A DNA stretch of 64,000 nt from Amycolatopsis sp. CA-128772 (GCF_002904295.1 NZ_PPHG01000072.1:124001-188000), one strand, 5' to 3'; numbered from the stretch's first letter, positions 44,199-53,209 are shown. Notes: a model not told the origin generated them from the letters alone. Numbers and translations: made by a program.

Positions 44199-45161
44199 AT
44201 GACGAACACCATGAAGGCGGTCACCATCCCCCGATTCGGCCCGGCCGAGGTCCTGCGGCTCGCGTCCGTGGCGGTCCCGGAGCCCGGGCCCGGCGAGGTC
44301 TCGATCGACGTCGCCTACGCCGGCGCCAACTTCGCCGAGATCCTCTACCGGCAGGGTGTCGTGGACGTTCCGCTCCCGTTCGTCCCCGGCATCGAGGTCT
44401 CCGGGCGGATCCGCGCGCTGGGCGAGGGCGTGACGGGCCTGGCGGTCGGGGAGCCGGTGGCCGCGCTGACCATCGTCGCGAGCGGTGGCTACGCCGAGGT
44501 CGTCACCACCGCCGCCGAGCTCGTCGCCCCGCTGGGCGCGACCGGGCTCGACGTGGCCGCCGCGGTGCCGTCCAACAGCACCACCGCCTTCCTCGTCCTG
44601 GAACGCGTGGCCGGGCTGAAGCGCGGCGAGCGCGTGCTGGTGCACGCCGCCGCCGGCGGCGTCGGCAGCCAGCTCGGGCAGGTCGCCCGGCTGCTCGGGG
44701 CCGGCCGGGTGGCCGGGACCGTCGGCAGCGCGGCGAAGATCGCCGTGGCCAGGGCGTACGGCTACGACGAGGTCGTCCTGCGCGAGCAGGCCGGCGGCAC
44801 CGGGGAGTTCGACGTGGTGGTGGACATGGTCGGCGGGCCGGCCCGCCGCGCGAGCCTGGACCGGCTGGCCCCGATGGGACGCCTGGTGGTCATGGGCAAC
44901 GCCTCGGGCGCCGAAGACGCCGGCATCTCCGCCAACGAACTGTGGTTCACGAACAAGACGGTGGCCGGCTTCAACCTGGCCGCGTTGTCCGCCGTCGCCC
45001 CGGAAACCGTGGGCCGGGCGCTGCGCCGTGCCGTCGCGGCCGTCGCGGACGGCACCCTGCGCGTCGACGTCGAACCGCTGCCGCTGGCGGACGCCGTGAC
45101 CGCGCACCGCCGCCTCGAATCCGGTTCGACGACCGGGAAGCTCGTCCTGCGCGTGCGGTGA
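44199..45161 (+). CDS. Zinc-less MDR oxidoreductase (quinone reductase family)
   Basis: A 320-residue NADPH-dependent reductase: YAGANFAEILYRQG, PGIEVSGRI and the Rossmann motif HAAAGGVGSQLGQVA. Zinc ligands are absent. It is the second enzyme of this family in the window (the other is at 30290) but is not a recent duplicate. It is convergent with a decayed lipoprotein gene. Confidence 0.92.
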   Translation: MTNTMKAVTIPRFGPAEVLRLASVAVPEPGPGEVSIDVAYAGANFAEILYRQGVVDVPLPFVPGIEVSGRIRALGEGVTGLAVGEPVAALTIVASGGYAEVVTTAAELVAPLGATGLDVAAAVPSNSTTAFLVLERVAGLKRGERVLVHAAAGGVGSQLGQVARLLGAGRVAGTVGSAAKIAVARAYGYDEVVLREQAGGTGEFDVVVDMVGGPARRASLDRLAPMGRLVVMGNASGAEDAGISANELWFTNKTVAGFNLAALSAVAPETVGRALRRAVAAVADGTLRVDVEPLPLADAVTAHRRLESGSTTGKLVLRVR

Positions 45162-45167
45162 CGCCCC

Positions 45168-45983
45168 TCAGGTCCCCCTCTTCTTCATCAGCTCGCCGAG
45201 GTCGACGACCTGGTCGGCGGGCGGCGGTTCGATGTCGACCGGCTTGCCCCGGTCGCGGTAGTCGGTCGCGCCCCGGGCCGGACCGCCCTGCGACATCCCG
45301 GTGGACGCCTCGAGGGTGAACCGCGCGGGCCGGCGCGCCGCGTCGAGCCACAGCTCGGCGGGCAGCTCGGCGGTGGCCGTCCTGGCCGGCTTGCCGTCCA
45401 CGGGCGGCTCGGCGAACTCGGGGAACAGCTCCGGCGCCCGGGCGGTGTCGAGCTCGAGGCGGTAGTGGTCGACCGGCCGGTCGCCGAGCCGGCTCGGCCG
45501 ACACGATCCGGCCGGTCCGCTCGATCTCCGCCAGGGCCACGCCGAGGTCGGGCAGCTTCGCGACCACCGGGACCACTGGGACCACTGGGACCGCGGCGGC
45601 GGCCGCCTGGTGGATCGGGTCGGTGCTGTCCGGGTCGGTGCCGATCCACTCCTTGCCGGGCACCCCCGCCGGCGAGTGGGTGAAGGTCTTCTTGCCGATC
45701 ACGCGCAGCTCGCTGCCGCCGACCGTCATGGTGAGGCTGCTCGTGCGGCCGTCGAAGCTCAGCGAGCCGGCGGACTCCGTGGTCGTCGTGCCGGGCACGG
45801 CCGACGTGGTGAAGCCCGCGGACGGCGCTTCGGCGATGCCGGCGCGGGCGGCCGCCACGAGCTGGGCGACGTCGGTGACCGGCGCGGTGAGCGTGGCGGG
45901 GGCCGTCGGCGGTGCGCTGACCGGCCCGAGGTCGCAGGCCGGCAGGACCAGGGCGGCCACGATCAGCAAGCGGTTCTCCGCAT
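45168..45983 (-). pseudogene. LppX/LprG-like lipoprotein gene with two frame breaks
   Basis: Reading from ATG 45983, MRRTAC meets a stop at once; the next frame gives a lipoprotein signal LLIVAALVLPAC-D and a mycobacterial LprG-like body (AGSLSFDGRTSSLTMTVGG; VIGKKTFTHSPAGVPGKEW). Near 45490 the frame is lost again (GRIVSAEPARRP) and the natural end continues in a third frame (LGDRPVDHYRLELDTA to GKPVDIEPPPADQVVDLG), ending at 45168. Each break fits one missing base. A VPVVPVVPVV repeat (GGGACCACT x3) sits in the middle. Intact relatives are secreted lipoproteins binding acyl lipids. A TTG start could rescue the first break but not the second. Confidence 0.75.
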
Positions 45984-46112
45984 AGCGCCCCCTCGGTGTC
46001 GTGATCCGGGGAAGGTATCCGGCGAAGGTCACGTTCCGGGCGGCGTGGCGGCGGCGGGTGTGACGTGTGTCCGCCTTGAGACCCGGGGCGCATCGCGCAT
46101 AATGGCCCCTGA

Positions 46113-46128
46113 CCGACTGCTTGGTATG
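46113..46128. promoter_or_regulatory. TetR-type operator upstream of the SDR pair
   Basis: The minus strand reads CATACCAAGCAGTCGG, matching the left part of the site at 49113 (CATACTAAGCGGTCG). It lies about 30 bases before the SDR start at 46157. Confidence 0.5.
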
Positions 46129-46156
46129 TGCCGGGCACCACAGCCGAAGGAGACCC

Positions 46157-46909
46157 GTGAACTCGTTCAAGGATCGCGTCGCGATCGTCACCGGGGCCAG
46201 CCGGGGCATCGGCCTCGGGATCGCGAAGACGCTCGTCGAGCGCGGCGCCAAGGTGTGCCTCACCGCGCGCAAGCCGGAGGCCCTGGAAGAGGCCGTCAGC
46301 TCGCTCGGCGGCCCGGACGTCGCCATGTTCGTGGCCGGCAAGGCCGACGACACCGACCACCAGGACGAGACGGTCGCCAAGACGATCGAGACCTTCGGGC
46401 GGCTGGACTACCTGGTCAACAACACCGGCATCAACCCCGTCTACGGCCCGACGCTCGACATCGATCCGGCCGCCGCGGCGAAGATCCTCGGCGTCAACGT
46501 GCTCGCGCCGCTGGGCTGGACCAAGCGCGCCCGCGACGCGTGGATGGGCGAGCACGGCGGGGCCGTCGTCAACGTCGCGTCCGTCGCCGGCCTCGGCGCT
46601 TCGCCGGGCATCGGCATGTACGGCGTCAGCAAGGCCGCGCTGATCCGGCTGACCGTCGAGCTCGGCGCCGAACTCGGGCCGAAGATCCGCGTCAACGCCG
46701 TCGCCCCGGCCGTGGTCAAGACGAAGTTCGCGACGGCGCTGTACGAGGGCCGCGAGGAGGAGGTCGCCGCGGCGTACCCGATGAAGCGGCTCGGCGTGCC
46801 GTCCGACATCGCCGGCGCGGTCGCGTTCCTGCTGTCCGACGACGCGGGCTGGATCACCGGCCAGACCGTGGTCCTCGACGGCGGCGTGACCCTCGGCGGT
46901 GGCCTGTGA
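46157..46909 (+). CDS. Short-chain dehydrogenase/reductase (FabG-like)
   Basis: A 250-residue classical SDR: cofactor motif TGASRGIGLG, NNTGI, catalytic Ser/Tyr/Lys in VASVAG and YGVSK, and the C-terminal DGGVTLGGGL. The GTG start follows GAAGGAG. It probably oxidizes a hydroxyacyl-CoA or reduces a ketone with NAD(P)H. It overlaps the next SDR by GTGA. A TetR-type operator upstream links it to the acyl-CoA genes further right. Confidence 0.93.
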   Translation: MNSFKDRVAIVTGASRGIGLGIAKTLVERGAKVCLTARKPEALEEAVSSLGGPDVAMFVAGKADDTDHQDETVAKTIETFGRLDYLVNNTGINPVYGPTLDIDPAAAAKILGVNVLAPLGWTKRARDAWMGEHGGAVVNVASVAGLGASPGIGMYGVSKAALIRLTVELGAELGPKIRVNAVAPAVVKTKFATALYEGREEEVAAAYPMKRLGVPSDIAGAVAFLLSDDAGWITGQTVVLDGGVTLGGGL

Positions 46910-47676
46910 CCGGCGTCGTCGTCACCGGCGGCGGGGGTGGCATCGGGGCCGCGCTGGCCCGCCGCTTCGCCGCCGGGGGAGCCCAGGTCGTCGTGGCGGA
47001 CCTCGACGGGGACAAGGCGGCCGAGGTCGCGGCCGAAATCGAGGGCACGGCCTTCGTGGGCGACGTCGCGAGCCTGGACGGCGTCACGAAGCTGATCGAG
47101 AGCGCCCGCGGGACGCTGGGCGAGATCGACGTCTTCTGCGCGAACGCGGGCATCGCGCCCTTCGGCGGCGCGGAGAGCGGAGAGGAGGTGTGGGCGCGCA
47201 CCTGGGACGTCAACGTCATGGCGCACGTCCGCGCGGCGAACCTGCTGCTGCCGGCGTGGCTCGAGCGCGGTCAGGGCCACTTCGTCGCGACGGTGTCGGC
47301 CGCCGGCCTGCTGACCAGCCTGGGCTCGGCCCCGTACTCGGTGACCAAGCACGGCGCGCTGGCGTTCGCGGAATGGCTGTCGGCGACCTACCGGCACCGC
47401 GGCATCACCGTGCAGGCGATCTGCCCGCAGGGCGTGCGCACGGCGATGCTGGAGAGCACCGGTACCGCGGGCCAGCTCCTGATGGGCGCTTCGGCGATCG
47501 AGCCGGAGCAGGTGGCGGACGCACTGTTCGCGGCGATCGACGAGAAGCGGTTCCTGGTGCTGCCGCACCCGGAGGTCGCGGGCTACTACGCGGCGCGCGC
47601 CACCGAGACCGACCGGTGGCTGGGCGGGATGAACAAGCTGCAGCGCAAGGTCGAAGAGGCCGTCGGGGAGCTGTGA
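46906..47676 (+). CDS. Short-chain dehydrogenase/reductase
   Basis: A 256-residue SDR with TGGGGGIGAALA, CANAGIAPF, Ser in VSAAGL and YSVTKHGAL. The C-terminal part (KRFLVLPHPEVAGYY, then WLGGMNKLQRKV) is typical of a group found with fatty-acid and sterol catabolic genes. It is coupled to the upstream SDR; the two are only distantly related. Confidence 0.92.
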   Translation: MTGVVVTGGGGGIGAALARRFAAGGAQVVVADLDGDKAAEVAAEIEGTAFVGDVASLDGVTKLIESARGTLGEIDVFCANAGIAPFGGAESGEEVWARTWDVNVMAHVRAANLLLPAWLERGQGHFVATVSAAGLLTSLGSAPYSVTKHGALAFAEWLSATYRHRGITVQAICPQGVRTAMLESTGTAGQLLMGASAIEPEQVADALFAAIDEKRFLVLPHPEVAGYYAARATETDRWLGGMNKLQRKVEEAVGEL

Positions 47677-47685
47677 CCCCGGAGG

Positions 47686-47716
47686 GCACCCCGCCGTCAC
47701 GCCGGCGGCGGGGTGC
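47686..47716. terminator. Bidirectional hairpin between convergent genes
   Basis: A perfect 11-bp stem GCACCCCGCCG (47686-47696) with CGGCGGGGTGC (47706-47716) and a 9-base loop, between the SDR stop and the stop of the gene ending at 47723. Confidence 0.82.
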
Positions 47717-47722
47717 ACCCGG

Positions 47723-48238
47723 TCAACCGAGCACGCGATACCAGTGCGGCGCGAGGGGCTCGAGCTCGACGGCCGGCCCCGGCCGGTCCAACATCCGGAC
47801 CCCGGAGCCGAGCAGCACCGGCACCGGCAGCGCCAGGACCTCGTCGAGCACGCCGGCTTCCAGGCACTGCCGGGCGACGTCGGCGCCGAGCACGTTGACG
47901 TACTTCTCGCCCGCCGCCGCCTTCGCCGCGGTGACGGCCTCGGTCAGGTCGCCGAAAAACGTCACGTCCGGTACCGGGGTCGCCGGGGCGTGGTGGGTGA
48001 GCACGAACTGCGGCCCTTCCCAGCCGCCGCCGAACGCCTTGCCTTCGCCTTCGCCGCCGCGGTGGGGGTCGTCGCCGCCGAACGTGCGGCGGCCCACCAG
48101 CAGCGCGCCGATCCGCGGGATCAGGTCCTCGACCAGCGGGTCGGGACCCAGGTACGGGGTCAGCCAGGACATGTCACCGCCCGGGCCGGCGATGAAGCCG
48201 TCGACCGAGCAGCTGAACGCGTAGAGCAGTTTGGCCAT
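47723..48238 (-). CDS. RibD-C/dihydrofolate-reductase-fold protein
   Basis: A 171-residue protein with SVDGFIAGPGGDMSWL at the start, LLVGRRTF, FFGDLTEAV, YVNVLGADVARQCLEAGVLD and ALPVPVLLGSG: the pattern of small stand-alone RibD C-terminal/DHFR-like reductases. These use NADPH; the substrate is mostly unknown. GGAGGTAGG precedes the ATG. Confidence 0.9.
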   Translation of the reverse strand: MAKLLYAFSCSVDGFIAGPGGDMSWLTPYLGPDPLVEDLIPRIGALLVGRRTFGGDDPHRGGEGEGKAFGGGWEGPQFVLTHHAPATPVPDVTFFGDLTEAVTAAKAAAGEKYVNVLGADVARQCLEAGVLDEVLALPVPVLLGSGVRMLDRPGPAVELEPLAPHWYRVLG

Positions 48239-48296
48239 GGGACCTACCTCCGTGGGAGTGCCGGACGCAGGTACCGACTCCCGCGGCCGCCGGAAC

Positions 48297-49088
48297 TCAT
48301 CGGCCGGGCGGGAACCGCGGCGGGCGGCGTTCGTTCCAGCTCGCCAGGCCCTCGGCCAGCTCCGGGCGGCCGAAGGAGTCCAGCATCAGCGCCGTCGCTT
48401 CGCGGGCCGCCTCCGGCAGCGGCAGCAGGGCCTCGCGCGCGAACTGCGCCTTCATCACCGCCATCGACCGCGGAGCGCTGTAGGTCGCCAGCTCGGTCGC
48501 GTAGGCGTGCGCGCGCAGCTGCAGCTCCCCGGCCGGGACGACCTCCTGGACCAGTCCGTAGGCCAGCGCCTGTCCGGCGGTGAAGGTGCGGCCGGACAGC
48601 AGCAGGTCGCGGGCCCGGCCCTGGCCGACGAGCTCCGGCAGCAGCTTCGCGATGCCGTACTCGGCGATCAGGCCGCGGCGGGCGAACGCGGTGGTGAACT
48701 TCGCGCCCGCGGCGGCGAACCGGACGTCCGCCGAGCAGGCGATGACGAACCCCAGCCCGGCGCAGCCGCCGTTGACCGCGGCCACCACCGGCACGCCCAC
48801 CGAGGCGGCCGCGAGCACGTCCCGGAAGTTCTCGTGCCCGGTTTCCCGGGCGGGCGGGCCCTCGGCGAGGGAGTCGAGCAACCCCAGGTCGGCGCCGGGG
48901 CAGAAGGCCCTGCCCGCGCCCGTGACGACCACCGCGCGGACCGCCGGATCGGCGTCCGCCTGCCGCAGCAGGGCGCCGTAGCGGGCCTGCATCGGGACGT
49001 CCATCGCGTTGCTGCGGTCCGGCCGGTCGAACGTGCACGTCGCGACCGCGCCCTCCGTCTCGTACCGCATGCCGTCCACAGTGGACAT
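48297..49088 (-). CDS. Enoyl-CoA hydratase/isomerase family protein
   Basis: A 263-residue crotonase-fold enzyme. The oxyanion-hole segments are AFCPGADLGLL and GGCAGLGFVIAC. The usual two catalytic Glu are not both clear (AEYGIAKLLPELVG region), so hydratase versus isomerase cannot be decided. GAGGAGG precedes the ATG. A TetR-type operator (49113-49132) sits directly upstream. Confidence 0.9.
   Translation of the reverse strand: MSTVDGMRYETEGAVATCTFDRPDRSNAMDVPMQARYGALLRQADADPAVRAVVVTGAGRAFCPGADLGLLDSLAEGPPARETGHENFRDVLAAASVGVPVVAAVNGGCAGLGFVIACSADVRFAAAGAKFTTAFARRGLIAEYGIAKLLPELVGQGRARDLLLSGRTFTAGQALAYGLVQEVVPAGELQLRAHAYATELATYSAPRSMAVMKAQFAREALLPLPEAAREATALMLDSFGRPELAEGLASWNERRPPRFPPGR
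49074..49086. repeat. Palindrome GTCCAC-A-GTGGAC
   Basis: Third copy, covering codons 2-5 (STVD) of the enoyl-CoA hydratase. Confidence 0.8.
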
Positions 49089-49112
49089 CGTCGCCTCCTC
49101 GGGGCCGAACCT

Positions 49113-49132
49113 CATACTAAGCGGTCGCTTGG
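49113..49132 (-). promoter_or_regulatory. TetR-type operator upstream of the enoyl-CoA hydratase
   Basis: CATACTAAGCGGTCGCTTGG contains the arms AAGCG/CGCTT. It lies 25-44 bases before the hydratase start and shares CATAC and the core with the sites at 46113 and 53518. Sites of this look are typical for TetR regulators of acyl-CoA catabolism. Confidence 0.65.
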
Positions 49133-49150
49133 CCAAAAGTCGAGAACGGA

Positions 49151-49200
49151 GTTCGAAATCATCGAACCCTTTGATTGTCCGGAAAACTCTGTGCCATAGT
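49151..49200 (+). promoter_or_regulatory. Promoter and inverted repeat of the GH2 gene
   Basis: GTTCGA-AATCA-TCGAAC (49151-49167) is a perfect inverted repeat directly upstream of a plausible -35 TTGATT (49171-49176) and -10 CATAGT (49195-49200), spacer 18. The position suits an activator or a repressor of the GH2 gene. Confidence 0.5.
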
Positions 49201-49242
49201 GCTTTCCGCCCGCACGTCGCCGCGCTGGAAGGGGATCGTCCG

Positions 49243-52200
49243 ATGCCGGAAGAAGAACCGAGCGGTCTCCGCAGACGGGTGGTCCTGGGTGGGGCCGGCG
49301 CCGCCGTCGCCGTCTCGGCCGTCGCGCCGATCGCCCGGGCCGCCGACGCGGTCGCGCCGGCGGAACCGGCCAGAGAAAGCGCTTTCACCACCGGCTGGCG
49401 GTTCGTCCTCGCCAACCCCGACGGCGTCACCGATCCCACCGGCCGCTACGACCACGCCCCCGACCCCGCCTTCGACGACTCGGCGTGGGCGGTCGTCGAC
49501 GTCCCGCACGACTGGAGCATCGAGCTGCCGCCCACCGAAAAGGGAGGCACCAGCAGCGGGTCCGGCTTCTTCCGCGGCGGCCTCGGCTGGTACCGCAAGA
49601 CGTTCACGCTGCCGCCCTCGGTGACCGGCAAGCGGGTGTCGGTGGAGTTCGACGGCGTCTGTTCGGATGCCCACGTGTACCTCAACGGCGAGCTGCTCGG
49701 CCACCACCCGTACGCCTACACCGGGTTCGCCTTCGACCTCACCGGCCGGGTGCACACCGACGGGCGGCCGAACGTCCTCGCCGTGCGCGCGACCAACCCG
49801 CTGCCGAGCAGCCGCTGGTACTCCGGCAGCGGCATCTTCCGCCGCGTCCGCCTGGTCGTCACCGAGCCGGTGCACGTGGCCCGGCACGGCACGTTCGTCA
49901 CCACCCCGGACATCGCCGCCGGCCGGGGCACCGTGCGGGTGGCCACGGACGTCGTGAACGACTCCGGCGCCGCGGTGACGGCCCAGGTGCGCACCACGGT
50001 CACCGACCCGGCGGGCCGCGTGGTGGCGAACGGCTCGGTCACCGTGGAGGTCGCGGCCGGGCAGGCGGCGAAGGCGGTGTCCGGGCTGCGGGTCGAGCGT
50101 CCCCAGCTCTGGTCGGCCGGCGCACCCCGGCTGTACCGGCTGCGCACCGACGTCGTCGTGGCCGGACGCGTGCTCGACACGACCACCGCGGACTTCGGCT
50201 TCCGCTTCACCGAATTCCACCCGGACCACGGCTTTTCCCTCAACGGCGTGCCGGTGAAGCTGCGCGGGGTCAACCTGCACGCGAGCCAGGGCGCGCTCGG
50301 CGCGGTGATCGACCCGGCCGCGCTGGAGCACCAGATGTGGCTGATGCTCGCGATGGGCGTCAACGCGCTGCGCACCGCGCACAATCCGCCCGACCCGCAA
50401 TTGGTGACGGTCTGCGAGCGGCTCGGGATCGTCATGATGGTCGAGGCGTTCGACTGCTGGCGCACCGGCAAGCTCGAGTACGACTACCACCGGGACTTCG
50501 ACGAGTGGAGCGGCCGCGACATCGCCGAAATGGTGCACGCGGCCAAGAACTCGCCCGCGGTCGTGCTGTGGTCGATCGGCAACGAGGTGCCGGACGCGTC
50601 GATGGCGGGCGGCCCGGAGATCGCCGCCGGGCTGATCGCCGCGGTCCGGGCGATCGACAGCACCCGGCCGGTCGTGATGGGCTCGGACCGCTACCGCGGC
50701 GTGCCCGCGCCCGGCTCGCCGCAGGACCTCATCCTCAAGCAGCTCGACGGCCTCGGTGTCAACTACAACACCGCCCAGTCGATCGACGGGCTGCACAAGC
50801 AGTACCCGGACAAGTTCTTCTTCGAGTCCGAATCGTCGTCGGCCACGTCGACGCGCGGGGTCTACCAGGACCCGGACCTGCCCAACACCGGGGAAAACCA
50901 CACGCCGGGCAAGCGGGCGACCTCGTCCTACGACAACAACCTGGCGTCGTGGACGTTCAGCGGCGAGTACTCGCTGAAGAAGGACCGCGACCGGAAGTTC
51001 TGCCTGGGCCAGTTCCTCTGGGCGGGCCAGGACTACCTCGGCGAGCCCACGCCGTACGACGTCTTCCCGGTCAAGACGTCCTTCTTCGGTGCGATCGACA
51101 GCGCCGGCCTGCCCAAGGACGCCTTCCACCTCTTCCGCAGCCAGTGGACCAGCGCGCCGATGGTGCACCTGACCCCGATGGACTGGACGAACCACCGCGC
51201 CGGCGAGCCCGTCGCGGTGTGGGTATACTCCACTGTGGACTCGGTCGAGCTGGTGCTCAACGGGAAGTCGCTGGGAGTGAAGAAGTTCGACCGCAAGACC
51301 ACTGTGGACGGCCGGCGATACCTGGAGACGACCGAACCTGCCGGGGACGACAAGAACGACCCGTCCGGCAGCTACGTGAGCCCGAACGGCAGCACCGGCA
51401 AGCTGCACCTGAGCTGGACCGTGCCGTTCGAACCCGGCACGCTCACCGCGATCGCCCGCTCCGGCGGCCGCGAGGTGGCGCGGGACCAGCTCGTCACGGC
51501 CGGACCGCCGCACGCGGTGAAGCTCGGCGTCGACGCGCCGGGCGGTGGCGTGGTTCCCGGGGCGATGACGTTCGTGACGGCGTCGGTCGTGGACGCCCAC
51601 GGGGTGATCGTCCCCGGTGCCGAGCCGGTGCTGCGGTTCACCGTGGCCGGGCCCGGCCGGGTCGCCGGCGTCGACAACGGACGGCAGGAACTCGCCCAGA
51701 GCTACCAGCAGCCGACGATCCCGGCGTTCAAGGGGCTGGCCGTCGCCGTCGTCGCGGCGACCGGCGGCCGCGGCCCGATCAGCGTGACGGCGAGCGCTCC
51801 GGGGCTGACACCGGGGAAGCTCACCCTGCCCGGCTCGGCCCTCGGGCAGCGCAACGGCCCGGGGGCGCGCGCGGCCGGGAACCCGGTGCTCCCGGCGGCC
51901 TCGACCGCGGACGCGAGCTACTCGGGCGCCCCGGACACGCTGCCGGCCGCGATGCTGGACGGGAACCCGGCCACCGGCTGGTCGAACTTCTACGTCAAGC
52001 CGGCGACGGCGACGCTGAAGGCGGTGAGCAGGCCGCGGGCCGAAGACTGGGTGTCCCTGGCGTGGCCGTCGGCCCAGCGGCTCACCGCTGTCACGGCGAA
52101 CTTCGTAGTGGACGGGACGCTGACGCTCCCGGTGTCCGCCGAAGTCGCCTACCGCACGGCCCGGGGTTTCGTGCCGGTGCCCCACCTGCGGATCACGTGG

Positions 52201-52317
52201 GGGACCGGGGCGAACGACCCGACGACGTTCGCCTTCGATCCGGTCGCCACCACGGAGGTGCGGGTGACGATGACCGCGAAGGGCTTCCTGCGGATCAGCG
52301 CCCTGCTGGCCCGGTGA
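49243..52317 (+). CDS. Secreted glycoside hydrolase family 2 enzyme (beta-galactosidase type)
   Basis: A 1,024-residue protein. The twin-arginine signal LRRRVVLGG ends at ARA-AD. GH2 sugar-binding (HDWSIELP, WYRKTFTLP), immunoglobulin-like and TIM-barrel domains follow. The acid/base is E448 in WSIGNE; the nucleophile is E528 (or E530) in FFESES. Beyond the barrel are DUF4982-like and Big-type domains and a C-terminal discoidin-like part (AMLDGNPATGWSNFY) that could bind carbohydrate. ATG 49243 has GGAAGGGG upstream. Export through Tat suggests action on plant polysaccharide fragments. A LacI-type palindrome lies inside the 5' coding region. Confidence 0.93.
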   Translation: MPEEEPSGLRRRVVLGGAGAAVAVSAVAPIARAADAVAPAEPARESAFTTGWRFVLANPDGVTDPTGRYDHAPDPAFDDSAWAVVDVPHDWSIELPPTEKGGTSSGSGFFRGGLGWYRKTFTLPPSVTGKRVSVEFDGVCSDAHVYLNGELLGHHPYAYTGFAFDLTGRVHTDGRPNVLAVRATNPLPSSRWYSGSGIFRRVRLVVTEPVHVARHGTFVTTPDIAAGRGTVRVATDVVNDSGAAVTAQVRTTVTDPAGRVVANGSVTVEVAAGQAAKAVSGLRVERPQLWSAGAPRLYRLRTDVVVAGRVLDTTTADFGFRFTEFHPDHGFSLNGVPVKLRGVNLHASQGALGAVIDPAALEHQMWLMLAMGVNALRTAHNPPDPQLVTVCERLGIVMMVEAFDCWRTGKLEYDYHRDFDEWSGRDIAEMVHAAKNSPAVVLWSIGNEVPDASMAGGPEIAAGLIAAVRAIDSTRPVVMGSDRYRGVPAPGSPQDLILKQLDGLGVNYNTAQSIDGLHKQYPDKFFFESESSSATSTRGVYQDPDLPNTGENHTPGKRATSSYDNNLASWTFSGEYSLKKDRDRKFCLGQFLWAGQDYLGEPTPYDVFPVKTSFFGAIDSAGLPKDAFHLFRSQWTSAPMVHLTPMDWTNHRAGEPVAVWVYSTVDSVELVLNGKSLGVKKFDRKTTVDGRRYLETTEPAGDDKNDPSGSYVSPNGSTGKLHLSWTVPFEPGTLTAIARSGGREVARDQLVTAGPPHAVKLGVDAPGGGVVPGAMTFVTASVVDAHGVIVPGAEPVLRFTVAGPGRVAGVDNGRQELAQSYQQPTIPAFKGLAVAVVAATGGRGPISVTASAPGLTPGKLTLPGSALGQRNGPGARAAGNPVLPAASTADASYSGAPDTLPAAMLDGNPATGWSNFYVKPATATLKAVSRPRAEDWVSLAWPSAQRLTAVTANFVVDGTLTLPVSAEVAYRTARGFVPVPHLRITWGTGANDPTTFAFDPVATTEVRVTMTAKGFLRISALLAR
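49375..49386. promoter_or_regulatory. LacI-family operator palindrome inside the GH2 gene
   Basis: GAAAGCGCTTTC is a perfect 12-base palindrome, 132 bases into the coding region, encoding ESAF with the rare codon GCT. A close match (11/12) stands at 32636 near the LPMO gene. Confidence 0.55.
51229..51240. repeat. Palindrome TCCAC-T-GTGGA
   Basis: Fourth copy, in GH2; a near copy (CCACTGTGGAC) follows at 51299. Confidence 0.8.
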
Positions 52318-52322
52318 GGCGC

Positions 52323-52354
52323 GGGTCCGGCGGGGCGCACCCCCCGCCGGACCC
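52323..52354. terminator. Bidirectional hairpin after GH2
   Basis: A perfect 13-bp stem GGGTCCGGCGGGG (52323-52335) with CCCCGCCGGACCC (52342-52354) and a 6-base loop, five bases after the GH2 stop and just before the stop of the convergent gene. Confidence 0.88.
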
Positions 52355-52360
52355 CGGTGG

Positions 52361-53209
52361 TCACCGGCTACAGGGCGCGAGCGCGTCGAGGCCCTGCGGC
52401 TTGGCCGCGGTGCGGCCGATGGCGGTGGCGATCCGGTTGATCGTCGCCACGCGCTTGTCTTCCAGCGGGCCGAGGATGGCGTTCTGGACGAAGTTCGGGC
52501 CGCCCTGGCCGACGGTCGTGCGCAGGCGGTTGTCGGCTTCGCTGATCTGGGTGTTCAGCAGCTCGAGGTTCCGCTGGACCTCGGCCTGGGCCTGGGCGGG
52601 GATGGCCGGGAGCTTGCCCGCCACGTCGGGGCAGGAGATCTGGCCGACGCCGGCGTTCCCGGTGTTGCCCGTGTTCCCGTTCCGGCCGGCGTTGCCGTTG
52701 TTGCCCGCGTTGCCGTTCTGGCCGCCGTTGCCCGTGCCCTGGGCCGGTGCCGGCGCGGCGGCCGTACCGCCCACGGAGCAGGTGGCCAGGCCGTCGAGGC
52801 CCTGCGGCTTCTCGGCGCGGCGCCCGATCGAGATGGCGATGCGGTCGATCGTCGACTTCCGCTTGTCCGCCAATGGCCCGAGGATGGCGTTCTGGACGAA
52901 GTTCGGGCCGCCCTGGCCGACGGTCGTGCGCAGGCGGTTGCCGGCTTCGCTGATCTGGGTGTTCAGCAGGTCCAGGTTGCGCGTCACCTCGGCCTGGGCC
53001 TGCGCGGGGATGGCGGGGAGCTTGCTCGCCACGTCGGGGCAGGTGATCTGGCCGGCCGCCGCCTGTCCGCCCGAAGCGGCGTTGGCGGCGCCGGGGTCGC
53101 CGAAGGTCGTGGCGACCGCCAGTGCTCCGCCCGCGATCGCGAGGCCGAGGGCCGCCGTCGCGATCTTCGTCCGCCGGGACAGGCGGTGTCGTCCACCGGA
53201 AGCAGGCAT
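52361..53209 (-). CDS. Secreted protein with two near-identical domains and an Asn-Gly linker
   Basis: A 282-residue protein with a Sec signal (IATAALGLAIAGGALAVATT). Two copies of an about 90-residue domain follow: CPDVA-x-KLPAIPAQAQAEV, RNL-x-LLNTQISEA, NRLRTTVGQGG, PNFVQNAILGPL, KPQGLD, each closed by a second Cys that probably pairs with the first. They are joined by a flexible NGNAGNNGNAG linker. The repeat identity is high also at DNA level, so the duplication is recent. ACGGAGT precedes the ATG. I do not recognise the family; a wall-associated or carbohydrate-binding role is only a guess. Confidence 0.85.
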   Translation of the reverse strand: MPASGGRHRLSRRTKIATAALGLAIAGGALAVATTFGDPGAANAASGGQAAAGQITCPDVASKLPAIPAQAQAEVTRNLDLLNTQISEAGNRLRTTVGQGGPNFVQNAILGPLADKRKSTIDRIAISIGRRAEKPQGLDGLATCSVGGTAAAPAPAQGTGNGGQNGNAGNNGNAGRNGNTGNTGNAGVGQISCPDVAGKLPAIPAQAQAEVQRNLELLNTQISEADNRLRTTVGQGGPNFVQNAILGPLEDKRVATINRIATAIGRTAAKPQGLDALAPCSR

